A stretch of DNA of 64,000 nt from assembly GCF_050946405.1 (NCBI RefSeq), contig NZ_JBMNUS010000001.1, forward strand, positions 1-64,000, given 5' to 3'. Positions 25,222-33,844 of this stretch are shown here, in pieces (within the stretch, counting starts at the first letter, position 1; every line of letters starts with the position of its first letter). The translations under genes were made by a program, and so were the position numbers. The notes beneath the pieces were generated by a model. It was not told the DNA's origin, did not search any database, and worked only from the letters and a program-made list of their open reading frames with translations. Source of the DNA: Pseudochelatococcus sp050946405. GTDB taxonomy: Bacteria; Pseudomonadota; Alphaproteobacteria; Rhizobiales; Beijerinckiaceae.

Positions 25222-26214
25222 TCAGGCGCAGTTGGCGCGGGCGCGGGCGCGACCGAGCGCGGCTTTCAGCTCGGCGTCGGCATCGGGAAACTTGCGGATG
25301 GTTTCGGAAAACGTGGCGCAGGCCTGATCGCGAGCGCCCAGCGCTTCGAGCGACATGCCAAGCTTCAGCATGCCCTCGGGCACGCGCGCATTGCCGGAAT
25401 AGGTGGTGCTCAGCTTCAGATATTGTTCGGCGGCTTCGCGGTAACGGCCACGAAAGAAATAGCTTTCGCCGAGGTTGAAAGTGGCGTCCGCCGCAAGCCT
25501 GTCACGCGGATGACTTTGCAGGAACTGACGAAAACCCATTTCGGCCTTCTCGTATTCCTGCCGGCGCATTGCCGCATCGGCCTCATTGTAGCTCGCGCGG
25601 GGATCGCCGGGCGCCGTGGCGGCGACGGACGGAATCGGCGCATCCGCCGCCTCGTCGACGGCCGCCGGCCGGCCGGCGGCGATCCCGGCGACGGCGCCGA
25701 GATCGAGCGGTCGCCCGGCCCCCGGCGGCGTCGCGGCGGGAGCAGAGGAAACGGCCGCGTTGACCTGCGGCGCAGCCGTCGCGTCGGAAGCGTCGTCGGC
25801 AACCGCCTCCTCCTCGCCCGCTTCGGTCAGGATATTGGCGTCAGCGCTTCCCACCTGCGGCGAAGGGGCGGACGCCGGCGATGCCGGCGTCGCTGTCCGG
25901 GCGGCGGAGCGCCCGTCCTGGGGGTCGAGATCGGAGCGCTTCTGCCGCGTGGGCGCCTGCTCCTGAAAACGGAATTCGACATCTTCCTGAAAACGCCGCA
26001 ACTGGTCCTGAAGGCGGCGGTTCTCGAATTCCAGCTTTTCGACGGTGCCGGAGAGCTCGCGCACCTGGTTTTCCAGCCGGTTGAGACGCAGAAAGAAATC
26101 GGTGCTGTCCTGGGCGCTCGCGGACGAAGCGCCCCCGACGGCCATCAGCACCGGCAACAGCAGGGCTGCAAGCGCCAGGCCGGCGCGGGAGAAAAACAAA
26201 CGGCGTACGGTCAT
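25222..26214 (-). CDS. cpoB: Cell division coordinator CpoB (YbgF)
   Basis: CpoB is a periplasmic Tol-Pal accessory protein that couples peptidoglycan synthesis with outer-membrane constriction. The 330 residues include a signal peptide cleaved near ASA-QD (about residue 34). A coiled-coil segment at residues 40-85 (FFLRLNRLENQVRELSGTVE) would mediate trimerisation. A Pro/Ala-rich linker follows, and then TPR repeats at about 205-330 (YNEADAAMRRQEYEKAEMGF and AEQYLKLSTTYSGNARVPEG). It lies after pal in the tol operon. Confidence 0.93.
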   Translation of the reverse strand: MTVRRLFFSRAGLALAALLLPVLMAVGGASSASAQDSTDFFLRLNRLENQVRELSGTVEKLEFENRRLQDQLRRFQEDVEFRFQEQAPTRQKRSDLDPQDGRSAARTATPASPASAPSPQVGSADANILTEAGEEEAVADDASDATAAPQVNAAVSSAPAATPPGAGRPLDLGAVAGIAAGRPAAVDEAADAPIPSVAATAPGDPRASYNEADAAMRRQEYEKAEMGFRQFLQSHPRDRLAADATFNLGESYFFRGRYREAAEQYLKLSTTYSGNARVPEGMLKLGMSLEALGARDQACATFSETIRKFPDADAELKAALGRARARANCA

Positions 26215-26331
26215 CAGAAAAGAACCTCGTCTTTTTTACTCGATGGCGACAAGCCATAGACTAAGGACTCTTACCCGAAACCGCCCGCCGCGTCATTTCA
26301 AAGCATCGTTTTCCGCAACCTCTCGCCGCGT

Positions 26332-26850
26332 TCAGGAACCGGCGGGGCGGTCCAGCACCGTTACCGCACGGCGGTTCTGCGACCAGCAGGAAATATCGTC
26401 GCAGACGGCGACCGGACGCTCCTTGCCGTAGGAGACGACACGGATGCGGTTCGAGCCGACGCCGCGCGACACGAGGAAGTCGTAGGCCGTCTGGGCGCGG
26501 CGCGCGCCGAGCGCATAGTTGTATTCGCGCGTGCCGCGCTCGTCGGCATGGCCTTCGATCAGGAAGGTGTACTGCGGATAGCGTTGCAGCCACGCGGCCT
26601 GCTTGTCGAGCGTCGCGATCGCCGTCGACGTCAGATCGCTGCTGTCGGTCTCGAAGAACACGCGGTCGCCGACATTGACCACGAAATCCTGCGCCGAGCC
26701 CGGCGTCGACGCGCCGGCGCCGTACAGCCCCCCCGCACCCGCGCCGGCGCCTGCCTGGTCCGTCTTCTTCGAGGCGCAGGCGCCGAGCGCGAGCGTCGCC
26801 ATGATAACGGCGGCTGCCTTGAATCCGGCAGTAGCCCTGATACCCACCAT
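26332..26850 (-). CDS. pal: Peptidoglycan-associated lipoprotein Pal
   Basis: Pal anchors the outer membrane to peptidoglycan and works with TolB. The 172-residue precursor has a lipoprotein signal ending LALGAC, so Cys25 would be lipidated. After a Gly/Ala linker comes the OmpA-like domain: DRVFFETDSSDLT, IEGHADERGTREYNYALGARRAQTAYDFL and RIRVVSYGKERP, with the Asp and Arg that bind diaminopimelate. The ATG at 26850 follows AGGAGA at 7-nt spacing. It sits between tolB and cpoB. Confidence 0.96.
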   Translation of the reverse strand: MVGIRATAGFKAAAVIMATLALGACASKKTDQAGAGAGAGGLYGAGASTPGSAQDFVVNVGDRVFFETDSSDLTSTAIATLDKQAAWLQRYPQYTFLIEGHADERGTREYNYALGARRAQTAYDFLVSRGVGSNRIRVVSYGKERPVAVCDDISCWSQNRRAVTVLDRPAGS

Positions 26851-26907
26851 CGTCAATTCTCCTGACATAACGTTTGCTGAAACGGGTGACACGACCGGAC
26901 CGGCAAC

Positions 26908-28380
26908 TCAGCGCAGATCGCTCAGCAGGGGCGACCATGCGGGATCCGACGCAAAGGACGGCGTGGGTATCTGCGCCTTGACGCGGCCGGTGATGTCGAC
27001 AATGTAGAGACGCCCGCCCGCGCTGCCGCCCGGATCGGAGAAGAACATGATGAACTGGCCGTTCGGCGCCCAGGTCGGGCTCTCGTTGTGGTAGCTCTCG
27101 GTCAGGATGCGCTCGCCCGAGCCGTCCGGCTTCATGATGCCGATGGCGAATTGCCCGGCCCGCGCGCGGGTGAAGGCGATGTAGTCGCCGCGCGGCGACC
27201 AGACCGGCTGGCTGTAGCGCCCTTCCCCGAACGAGATGCGCTGCTGGCCGGAGCCGTCCGCATTCATCACGTAGATCTGCGGCCCGCCGCCGCGGTCGGA
27301 TTCGAACGCCACGCGCCCGCCGTTGGGCGAGAAGGAGGGCGAGGTGTCGATGGCGTTGGTCGAGGTGACGCGCGTCGTGGTGCGCGAGCGCAGGTTGATC
27401 GCATAGATGTTCGCGTTGCCGCCCTGCTGGAGGCTCAGGGCGATGCGCTGGCCGTCCGGCGAGAATTGCGGGCTCGACGTCATCTCGGGGAAGTTGCCGA
27501 CGACCTCGCGCTGCCCGGTTTCGATGTTGAGCAGTTGCACGCGCGTGCGCTCGTTCATGCGCTGCGACATGAAGGCGATTTCCTGCGACACGGGCGAGAA
27601 GCGCGGCGACACCACGAGTTCCTCGCCGCGCGTGAGATAGCGCATGTTGGCGCCGTCCTGGTCCATCACGGCCAGACGCTTGCGGCGGTTTTCCTTCGCG
27701 CCGGTCTCGTCGACGAACACGATGCGCGTGTCGAACATGCCCTTGAGCCCGGTCACGCGCGTGAGCACGGCGTCCGAAATGATATGGCCGATGCGGCGCC
27801 AGTTGACCGGATCGGTATAGAATTGCTGGCCGGCGAGCTGCTGGCCGGCGAAAACGTCCCACAGCCGGAACTCCACCCGGATGCGGCCGCCGGCCTCGCG
27901 CACGGCGCGCCCGGTCACGAGACCCTGCGCGTTGATGCTCTGCCAGGAGGCGAAATCGGGCACGGCGTCGAAATTGACCGATTTCTCGATGAAGGTCGCG
28001 GGATCGAGCGGCGCGAAGTAGCCGATACGGCGCAGGTTCGCGGTGATCACGTCGGTAATGCCGGCGGCCACCTCGGGATCGCCGGAAAAATCGGCGACCG
28101 CGATGGGCAGCGGTTCGAAGGTCGCGCTGTTCAGCGTGATTGCGATTTCCGCCCGCGCGGCGGGCGCGAACAGGCCGACCGGCAATACCGCCAGCGCGGC
28201 GGCAGCGATGCGGGGCAGCAGGAGTTTCATCTTCATCGTCGCCAGTCTCTTGATCGGGGCAAGTCTTTTTGTCGAGGCAAGTCTTTTTGTCGAGGCAAGC
28301 TTCTTGCTCAGGGATATTCCGGCCGGCACCTGCTCGGCGTATACCGTTTCACATGAACGAAGGATATCGGGTGCGGTCAT
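26908..28380 (-). CDS. tolB: Tol-Pal translocation protein TolB, with unusual N-terminal extension
   Basis: TolB is a periplasmic six-bladed beta-propeller that bridges TolA and Pal. Propeller blades are visible as repeated SFSPNGGRVAFESDRGG, QIYVMNADGSGQQRISFG and VWSPRGDYIAFTR motifs. The signal peptide core AAAALAVLPVGLFAPAARA is preceded by about 50 extra residues in this reading. The ATG at 28380 has GTGAGGA directly upstream, right after the tolA stop. The extension contains a repeated (K)KLASTKRLAST(K) stretch encoded by 18-bp direct repeats at 28262-28306. The alternative ATGs at 28236 or 28230 would give a conventional signal peptide, but their ribosome-binding sites are weak. Confidence 0.9.
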   Translation of the reverse strand: MTAPDILRSCETVYAEQVPAGISLSKKLASTKRLASTKRLAPIKRLATMKMKLLLPRIAAAALAVLPVGLFAPAARAEIAITLNSATFEPLPIAVADFSGDPEVAAGITDVITANLRRIGYFAPLDPATFIEKSVNFDAVPDFASWQSINAQGLVTGRAVREAGGRIRVEFRLWDVFAGQQLAGQQFYTDPVNWRRIGHIISDAVLTRVTGLKGMFDTRIVFVDETGAKENRRKRLAVMDQDGANMRYLTRGEELVVSPRFSPVSQEIAFMSQRMNERTRVQLLNIETGQREVVGNFPEMTSSPQFSPDGQRIALSLQQGGNANIYAINLRSRTTTRVTSTNAIDTSPSFSPNGGRVAFESDRGGGPQIYVMNADGSGQQRISFGEGRYSQPVWSPRGDYIAFTRARAGQFAIGIMKPDGSGERILTESYHNESPTWAPNGQFIMFFSDPGGSAGGRLYIVDITGRVKAQIPTPSFASDPAWSPLLSDLR

Positions 28381-28386
28381 GTTTCC

Positions 28387-29625
28387 TCACCCCAGAAAGT
28401 CGCCGGGCGAGGCGTCGATGCGCCAGTCGCGCCAGTCCTGATAATAGGGCGCGTATTGCGCCGGGAAGGAATAAGGCGCGCAGCGGCGGATGGCGCGCAT
28501 CAGGCTTTCGGCGAAGGAGCGCGAGGCCGGATCGCTCGCGCCGCTGATCACCTCCGGCGGCCCGGCGAGCGTGCCGTCCTGATTGAGCGACACGCGAACC
28601 ACAGGCGACGTGCGCACATCCGCGAGCCCCGGCGGCGCGGAGAAGCAGCGCGAGATCTGCGACTTCATCAGATTGCCGATGGCGTCGCGCTGCGACAGCG
28701 ACAGCTTCGGCGCGTTGCCCGTGCGCGTGCCGGCGGAAGCCGCCTGGCGCTCGCGGCCCGTGGAACCCGCCGATTGCGCGCTATCCCGGCTTGCCAACAG
28801 CTTTTCGATGGCGTCGGGATCGAAAGACCGATCGCTCTGCGAACGCGATGCCGGCTTCGCCGGTTCGCGGGCGGGAGCGGACGCCCGGGGCTCGGGCTTC
28901 GGCTCGGGTTTCGGCTTGGGCTCCGGCTTGGGCTCCGGCTTCGGTTTAGGCTCCGGCCTGGGCGGCGCGGGTTTCGGCGGCTGCGGTTTAGGCGGCTGCG
29001 GTTTAGGCGGCTCGGGCTTGGCAGGTTCGGGCTTGGCAGGTTCGGGTTTGGCAGGTTCGGGTTTGGCAGGTTCGGGTTTGGCAGGTTCGGGTTTGGCAGG
29101 TTCGGGTTTGGGCGGCTCGGGCTTTTCGGGCGCGGGCGCGGAGGGCTGCGCCTGCGCGATCTGCTGCGGGCGGGGCTGCGGCAGCGGTGGCGGCGGCACC
29201 GCCGCCTGCGGCTCGGGCTTGACCGGTTCGGGCTCTGGTGCGGGCGCGGCGGGTTGCGGCGGCGCCGGCTCGGGCGGAGCCGGTGCGGGTTCGGCGGCGG
29301 CGCGGTCCTCGCTCTTGTCCGGCGCGGGCGGGCGCGCGACGGGCGCGGGAACGTCGCGCTTGGCCTCGCCGGGGTCCGGTTTCCGCTCCTCGACGTCCGC
29401 CACCCTGTCGACGCGCGGCTTCGGATTGTCCTGCACGGTCTTCGCCGTGCGCTCGCCCTGCGTCATGGTGGAGAAAGCCTCCTCCGAGATGACCTCGACG
29501 GCGATGGCTTCCTGCTGGTCGGCGAATTTCGGCGGCGACGAGAACGCGACAAGCCCGACCACGAGCAGCGCGCCATGCGCGGCTGCCGAAGCCATCAGTC
29601 CGGGCTCGTTCTTCGAAAAACGCAC
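28387..29625 (-). CDS. tolA: Tol-Pal protein TolA
   Basis: TolA spans the periplasm, linking the TolQR motor to Pal/TolB. The 412-residue protein has an N-terminal inner-membrane anchor (residues 9-28) and a long Pro/Glu/Lys-rich rod. The rod includes six consecutive KPEPA units encoded by a 15-bp tandem repeat (about 29015-29110), plus further KPQPP and PEPKPKPEPK arrays. The C-terminal domain III (ISRCFSAPPG, VVRVSLNQDGTL, ESLMRAIRRCAPYSFP) is the family hallmark. It follows tolR by ten bases. Repeat number is likely to vary between strains by slippage. Confidence 0.94.
   Translation of the reverse strand: MRFSKNEPGLMASAAAHGALLVVGLVAFSSPPKFADQQEAIAVEVISEEAFSTMTQGERTAKTVQDNPKPRVDRVADVEERKPDPGEAKRDVPAPVARPPAPDKSEDRAAAEPAPAPPEPAPPQPAAPAPEPEPVKPEPQAAVPPPPLPQPRPQQIAQAQPSAPAPEKPEPPKPEPAKPEPAKPEPAKPEPAKPEPAKPEPAKPEPPKPQPPKPQPPKPAPPRPEPKPKPEPKPEPKPKPEPKPEPRASAPAREPAKPASRSQSDRSFDPDAIEKLLASRDSAQSAGSTGRERQAASAGTRTGNAPKLSLSQRDAIGNLMKSQISRCFSAPPGLADVRTSPVVRVSLNQDGTLAGPPEVISGASDPASRSFAESLMRAIRRCAPYSFPAQYAPYYQDWRDWRIDASPGDFLG
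29015..29110 (-). repeat. 15-bp tandem repeat inside tolA (KPEPA units)
   Basis: The plus-strand unit GGTTCGGGTTTGGCA recurs about six times with small changes at the left edge. It is in frame, so unit loss or gain would change rod length without a frameshift. Confidence 0.85.
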
Positions 29626-29635
29626 TTCAACGCCC

Positions 29636-30109
29636 TCAGTTCGGCCCGCCGGCGTGCTTCTCGGCCGCGGGCTCCGTCACCAGCGCGACCTTCCTGAAGC
29701 CCGCCGCGGTGATCAGCGCCATCACCTCCGCCACGCGGCCGTAATCGACGGCTTTCGCACCGCGCACGTAGATGCGCTCGTCCTCGCCCGCCTGCGCCAC
29801 CTCGCGCAGCCGGCCGGCGATATCGCCGTCGGCGACCTCCGTCTCGGCGACGAAGATGCGCCCGGTCGCATCCACCGAGACGGTGAGCGGCTTGTGCTCC
29901 ATGTTGAGCGGCTTCGCCGCCGTCTGCGGCAGGTCGAGCGGCACCCCGACGACCATCATCGGCGCAGCGACCATGAAGATGATCAGCAGCACCAGCATCA
30001 CGTCGATGAACGGCGTCATGTTGATTTCGGACATCACCGCGGGCGTGCGCCCGCGCCGGCGTCCCCGCCGCCCGCCGCCCGCTCCCGTTCCACCGACAGA
30101 CATGCCCAT
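29636..30109 (-). CDS. tolR: TolR, ExbD/TolR-type motor subunit
   Basis: TolR forms a proton-driven inner-membrane motor with TolQ. The 157 residues have a basic Gly-rich cytoplasmic N-terminus. A single membrane span, EINMTPFIDVMLVLLIIFMV (about residues 28-47), carries the conserved channel Asp (FIDV). The periplasmic domain includes VDATGRIFVAE and YGRVAEVMALITAAGF. It is placed tolQ-tolR-tolA with short gaps, as in other proteobacteria. Confidence 0.95.
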   Translation of the reverse strand: MGMSVGGTGAGGGRRGRRRGRTPAVMSEINMTPFIDVMLVLLIIFMVAAPMMVVGVPLDLPQTAAKPLNMEHKPLTVSVDATGRIFVAETEVADGDIAGRLREVAQAGEDERIYVRGAKAVDYGRVAEVMALITAAGFRKVALVTEPAAEKHAGGPN

Positions 30110-30129
30110 CGCTCACCTCTCCCCGCTGC

Positions 30130-30843
30130 TCACGCGGCGGCGCGTTCGTCGATCTGCCGCGACAGGATCGACGAGAATTCATCGGCGAACCCTTCGAGAC
30201 GCGCCTGCGTGCGCGTGGCTTCCGATTGCAGCTTGTTGTAGGCGATCACCGCCGGAATGGCCGCGAACAGCCCTATGGCGGTCGCGAACAGCGCCTCCGC
30301 GATGCCCGGCGCGACGACCGCGAGGCTCGTGTTGTTGGAGGCCGCGATCGAGCGGAAGCTGGTCATGATGCCCCACACCGTGCCGAACAGGCCGATGAAC
30401 GGGGCGGACGAACCCACCGTCGCCAGCACGCTCAGGCGCGCCTGCAACGTCTCGCCCTCGCGCTGGACGGCGAGATCGAGCGCGCGGTCGATGCGCTGCT
30501 GCAAGCTGCCGACCGCGCGGCGCTGGCCGTCGAACGTGCGCTTCCACTCCCTCATCGCCGCCAGAAACAGCGCCTGCATGCCGTGAGCCGGCCGGTCTTC
30601 CAGCGAGCGGTAGAGTTCGTCCAGCGAGCGGCCGGACCAGAACACCTCCTCGAACTGGTCCATGGCCCGCCGGTAACGGGAGAACAGCAGCGACTTGTCG
30701 ACGATGATCGCCCAGCACCAGACGGAAGCCGCGATCAGACCGATCATGACCAGCTTGACGACGATATGCGCCTGCCAGAACATGCCGAACAGGGTAATCT
30801 CGCCAGCGGACGGCAGGGCCGTCTGGACCACGGCGGTATCCAT
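30130..30843 (-). CDS. tolQ: TolQ, MotA/ExbB-type motor subunit
   Basis: TolQ is the five- to seven-copy ring of the Tol motor. The 237-residue protein has a first membrane span near residues 25-45 and a long cytoplasmic loop (MDQFEEVFWSGRSLDELYRSL). Two further spans follow: ATVGSSAPFIGLFGTVWGIMTSF and ALFATAIGLFAAIPAVIAYN, with the conserved Thr and Gly/Pro residues. The ATG at 30843 follows AAGGAAT. It is the first gene of tolQRAB-pal-cpoB, starting 217 bases after the ybgC stop. Confidence 0.95.
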   Translation of the reverse strand: MDTAVVQTALPSAGEITLFGMFWQAHIVVKLVMIGLIAASVWCWAIIVDKSLLFSRYRRAMDQFEEVFWSGRSLDELYRSLEDRPAHGMQALFLAAMREWKRTFDGQRRAVGSLQQRIDRALDLAVQREGETLQARLSVLATVGSSAPFIGLFGTVWGIMTSFRSIAASNNTSLAVVAPGIAEALFATAIGLFAAIPAVIAYNKLQSEATRTQARLEGFADEFSSILSRQIDERAAA

Positions 30844-31059
30844 CGAAATTCCTTTCACACTCCGGTCTTCGCGACACGGCACGCGGCATGCTCTTCGCGC
30901 CCATCCGCCGGAGGCCGGACGACGTGACGCGGACGACGACGACCGCTTCGTAACTTGCCTGCGAATCTGTCGAAATGAGGGCCGGCGCATGAGCCGCCGC
31001 CGCCGTCACGACGCGAAACGCAACGGCAATACGAAACACCGGTTACGGTTAACGCCGCG

Positions 31060-31527
31060 TTACGGCCGCGCGCCGCCGACGCCTTCCAGCGCCCGCCGCA
31101 GCGATTCGGGTATGCGCGCAGGCCGGCCGCCCGCGATCGCCGCGACCCGCACGTCGGCCGAGACGATCAGTTCCTCGCCGCGCACGATTCTCTGCGCGAT
31201 GACGATCGAGGCGCCGCGCACCTCCTGCGTGCGGGTGCGCACCTCGATCACGTCGTCCATCAGCGCGGGGCGATGATAATCGATGGTCATGCGCCGCACG
31301 GCGAACACGAGCCCCTCGCCGCCCGCGTGCAAGGCCCCCTGCCCCACGCCGGCGAGGCGCAGGCTGTCGGTGCGCCCGCGCTCCAGAAAGCGCAGGTAGC
31401 CGGCGTGATAGACGATGCCGGAAAAGTCGGTGTCCTCATAATAGACGCGCACCGGCAGGATGTGGGTATCGCCCTCGAAGCGCCCGGCGAGATCGGGCCA
31501 GTCCCGGCCGGCGGCGTCAAACGTCAT
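31060..31527 (-). CDS. ybgC: Acyl-CoA thioesterase YbgC
   Basis: YbgC is a hotdog-fold thioesterase of the 4-hydroxybenzoyl-CoA type, linked to the Tol-Pal locus and phospholipid metabolism. The 155 residues contain VRVYYEDTDFSGIVYHAGYLRFLERGR; the Asp in EDTD is catalytic and the Tyr-His-Ala-Gly pattern is typical. MTIDYHRPALMDDVIEVRT also fits. The ATG at 31527 follows GAGGAG. The start overlaps the ruvB stop by 11 bases, so translation is coupled. Confidence 0.92.
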   Translation of the reverse strand: MTFDAAGRDWPDLAGRFEGDTHILPVRVYYEDTDFSGIVYHAGYLRFLERGRTDSLRLAGVGQGALHAGGEGLVFAVRRMTIDYHRPALMDDVIEVRTRTQEVRGASIVIAQRIVRGEELIVSADVRVAAIAGGRPARIPESLRRALEGVGGARP

Positions 31528-32593
31528 CGGAAGGCTCCTCGTCGAACAGATCGGAAGAGAGAGGATGAGGCTGCGACTTTTCGTCGCGGACGCCCTCCTC
31601 CCGCCGGGGCGCGGCGAGCCCCAGATGGCTGAAGGCATGGGGCGTGAGCACGCGCCCGCGCGGCGTGCGCTGCACGAAGCCCTGCTGGATCAGATAGGGC
31701 TCGATGATTTCCTCGATGGCGTCGCGCGGTTCGGACAGCGCGGCGGCGATGGTTTCGACGCCCACCGGCCCGCCGCCGAAGGATTGCGCGATCATCGAGA
31801 GGTAGCGCCGGTCCATCAGGTCGAGCCCCGCCCCGTCGACCTCCAGCAATCGCAGCGCCCGGTCGGCGATAGGGCGCGTGATGATGTCCGAACCGCCCAC
31901 CACGGCGAAATCCCGCACCCGGCGCAGCAGCCGGCCGGCGATGCGCGGCGTGCCCCGCGCCCTGCGCGCGATCTCGTTGGCGCCGTCCGGGCTCATGCCG
32001 ACGCCGATCACCTTCGCCCCGCGCGTCACGATCAGCTCCAGCTCCGCCACCGTGTAGAATTGCAGCCGGATCGGAATGCCGAAGCGGTCGCGCAGCGGCG
32101 TGGTCAGCAGGCCCTGGCGCGTCGTCGCCCCCACCAGTGTGAATTTCGGCAGGTCGATCTTGACCGAGCGCGCCGCCGGCCCCTCGCCGATGATCAGATC
32201 GAGCTGATAATCCTCCATCGCCGGATAGAGAATTTCCTCCACCGCCGGGTTGAGGCGATGAATCTCGTCGATGAACAGCACGTCGCGCTCGTCGAGATTG
32301 GTCAGTTGCGCGGCGAGATCGCCGGCTTTCGCGATCACCGGCCCGGAGGTGGAGCGGAAATTCGCGCCGAGCTCGCGCGCGACGATCTGCGCCAGCGTCG
32401 TCTTGCCGAGGCCCGGCGGGCCGACGAACAACACATGGTCGAGCGCCTCGCCGCGCGCCTTCGCCGCCTCGATGAAGACGGACAGGTTGGCGCGCGCCTG
32501 CGCCTGGCCGATGAACTCGCCGAGCGCCAGCGGCCGCAACGACGGCTCCTGATCCCCGGCCTGCCGTTCCGGCCCGAGCACGCCCTTGCTCAT
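31517..32593 (-). CDS. ruvB: Holliday junction ATP-dependent helicase RuvB
   Basis: RuvB is the AAA+ motor that drives branch migration with RuvA. The 358 residues show LRPLALGEFIGQAQARANL, Walker A GPPGLGKTT, Walker B VLFIDEIHRLN, sensor and arginine-finger regions FTLVGATTRQGLLTTPLRDRF, and the C-terminal winged helix IIEPYLIQQGFVQRTPRGRV. The last 25 residues are an acidic tail. It lies 17 bases after ruvA. Confidence 0.97.
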   Translation of the reverse strand: MSKGVLGPERQAGDQEPSLRPLALGEFIGQAQARANLSVFIEAAKARGEALDHVLFVGPPGLGKTTLAQIVARELGANFRSTSGPVIAKAGDLAAQLTNLDERDVLFIDEIHRLNPAVEEILYPAMEDYQLDLIIGEGPAARSVKIDLPKFTLVGATTRQGLLTTPLRDRFGIPIRLQFYTVAELELIVTRGAKVIGVGMSPDGANEIARRARGTPRIAGRLLRRVRDFAVVGGSDIITRPIADRALRLLEVDGAGLDLMDRRYLSMIAQSFGGGPVGVETIAAALSEPRDAIEEIIEPYLIQQGFVQRTPRGRVLTPHAFSHLGLAAPRREEGVRDEKSQPHPLSSDLFDEEPSDDV

Positions 32594-32609
32594 GGGACAA
32601 CCTCCGGGC

Positions 32610-33227
32610 TCATGAGGCCAGATCCCTCAGCGCGAGGCGAATGAGCCGGGCCACATCGGCCCCCTCTCCCGCCTGCTGCGCGGCGACGCTCACGGCGCGC
32701 GCGGCCTGCGGCTCGCCATAGCCGAGATTGACGAGCGCCGACACGGCGTCCGCCAGCGGCTGCGGCGCATCGGACGGCGCGGCCGCGGCAGACGGCGCGG
32801 GAGCACCCCCCGGCAGGGCAAGAAAGGCCGGCGCCTTGTCGCGAAGCTCGGTGGCGATACGCGTCGCGAGCCTTGGCCCGACGCCCGGCGCACGGGCCAG
32901 CGCATTCTTGTCGGCCTGCGCGATGGCGGCGGAAAGCGCGGCCGGCTCCAGCGCCGCCAGAATGCCGAGCGCCACCTTCGCGCCCACCCCCTGCACCGTC
33001 TGCAACAGCCGGAAAAAGTCCCGCTCCGCCTCCGAGCGGAAACCATAAAGCCGTATCATGTCCTCGCGCACCACCGTCTCGATGACGAGCGTCGCCTGTT
33101 CTCCGGCCGGCGGCAGCCCTTGCAGGGTGCGCGACGAGCAATGCGCCACATAGCCGACGCCGTGCACATCCAGAACGACGTAATCCTCGCCCTGCGAATC
33201 GACGACGCCGCGCAGCTTGCCGATCAT
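32610..33227 (-). CDS. ruvA: Holliday junction DNA-binding protein RuvA
   Basis: RuvA tetramers bind four-way junctions and guide RuvB. The 205 residues have the OB-fold N-terminus (MIGKLRGVVDSQGEDYVVLD), helix-hairpin-helix segments (VQGVGAKVALGILAAL and APGVGPRLATRIATEL) and a C-terminal RuvB-binding domain (AVSALVNLGYGEPQAARAV). Domain III is preceded by an Ala/Pro linker. Its start overlaps the ruvC stop by four bases (ATGA type), a standard coupling. Confidence 0.96.
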   Translation of the reverse strand: MIGKLRGVVDSQGEDYVVLDVHGVGYVAHCSSRTLQGLPPAGEQATLVIETVVREDMIRLYGFRSEAERDFFRLLQTVQGVGAKVALGILAALEPAALSAAIAQADKNALARAPGVGPRLATRIATELRDKAPAFLALPGGAPAPSAAAAPSDAPQPLADAVSALVNLGYGEPQAARAVSVAAQQAGEGADVARLIRLALRDLAS

Positions 33228-33739
33228 GACGCCACCCGCATCGCCAGCGCCCGCGCCTTCCGGTGATGCGCATGGGTGATAGCGACGGCGAGCGCATCCG
33301 CCGCGTCGGGCGTCCTCGCGGTCGAGAGCGGCAGCAGCACGCGGATCATCGCCGCGATCTGCGCCTTCTCCGCGTGGCCGACTCCCACCACCGTCTTCTT
33401 GATCTGATTGGCCGCGTATTCGGCGACCGAAAGGCCGGCGAGAGCCGGCACCAGCAGCGCGATGGCGCGCGCGTGGCCGAGCTTCAGCGTCGCCTGCGCA
33501 TCCTTGTTGACGAAAGTCTCTTCCACCGCCACCTCGTCGGGCGCGGCCTCGGCAAGCACGCGCGCCAGTCCGTCATGCAACTGGCGCAGCCGTTCCGCCA
33601 GCGGCAGCGCCCCGTCCGACTCGACGCAGCCGCAACCGACGAACGACAGCCGCGATCCCTCCACCGCGATCGCGCCCCAGCCCATGCGGCGCAATCCCGG
33701 ATCGATCCCCAGAATGCGAATCACCTGTTGTCCCGTCAT
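33224..33739 (-). CDS. ruvC: Crossover junction endodeoxyribonuclease RuvC
   Basis: RuvC resolves Holliday junctions by paired nicks. The 171 residues keep the catalytic acidic residues: ILGIDPGLRRMGWGAI (Asp), AVEETFVNKDAQATLKLGHARA (Glu), and the C-terminal TPDAADALAVAITHAHH (Asp pair). ATG at 33739 follows GGAAGG; longer frames add nonconserved sequence. It is followed by ruvA and ruvB. Confidence 0.96.
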   Translation of the reverse strand: MTGQQVIRILGIDPGLRRMGWGAIAVEGSRLSFVGCGCVESDGALPLAERLRQLHDGLARVLAEAAPDEVAVEETFVNKDAQATLKLGHARAIALLVPALAGLSVAEYAANQIKKTVVGVGHAEKAQIAAMIRVLLPLSTARTPDAADALAVAITHAHHRKARALAMRVAS

Positions 33740-33844
33740 GCCTTCCGTGTAACAAAAACAAACGGAGAACGCACCTGCCGCCAGGCGCCCGATGGTGGAA
33801 AATGCCGGAGCCCGGCGCAAAACATGTCCGGTCCCGCCGCGTGG

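Noticed and set aside
28990..29115. CRISPR-like repeated array
   Set aside because: The repeats are 15 bp, contiguous without unique spacers, and encode KPEPA in tolA.
33740..33844. 6S RNA between zapA and ruvC, by analogy with the zapA-ssrS order of other bacteria
   Set aside because: The 105-bp gap is too short and shows no long rod-like pairing.
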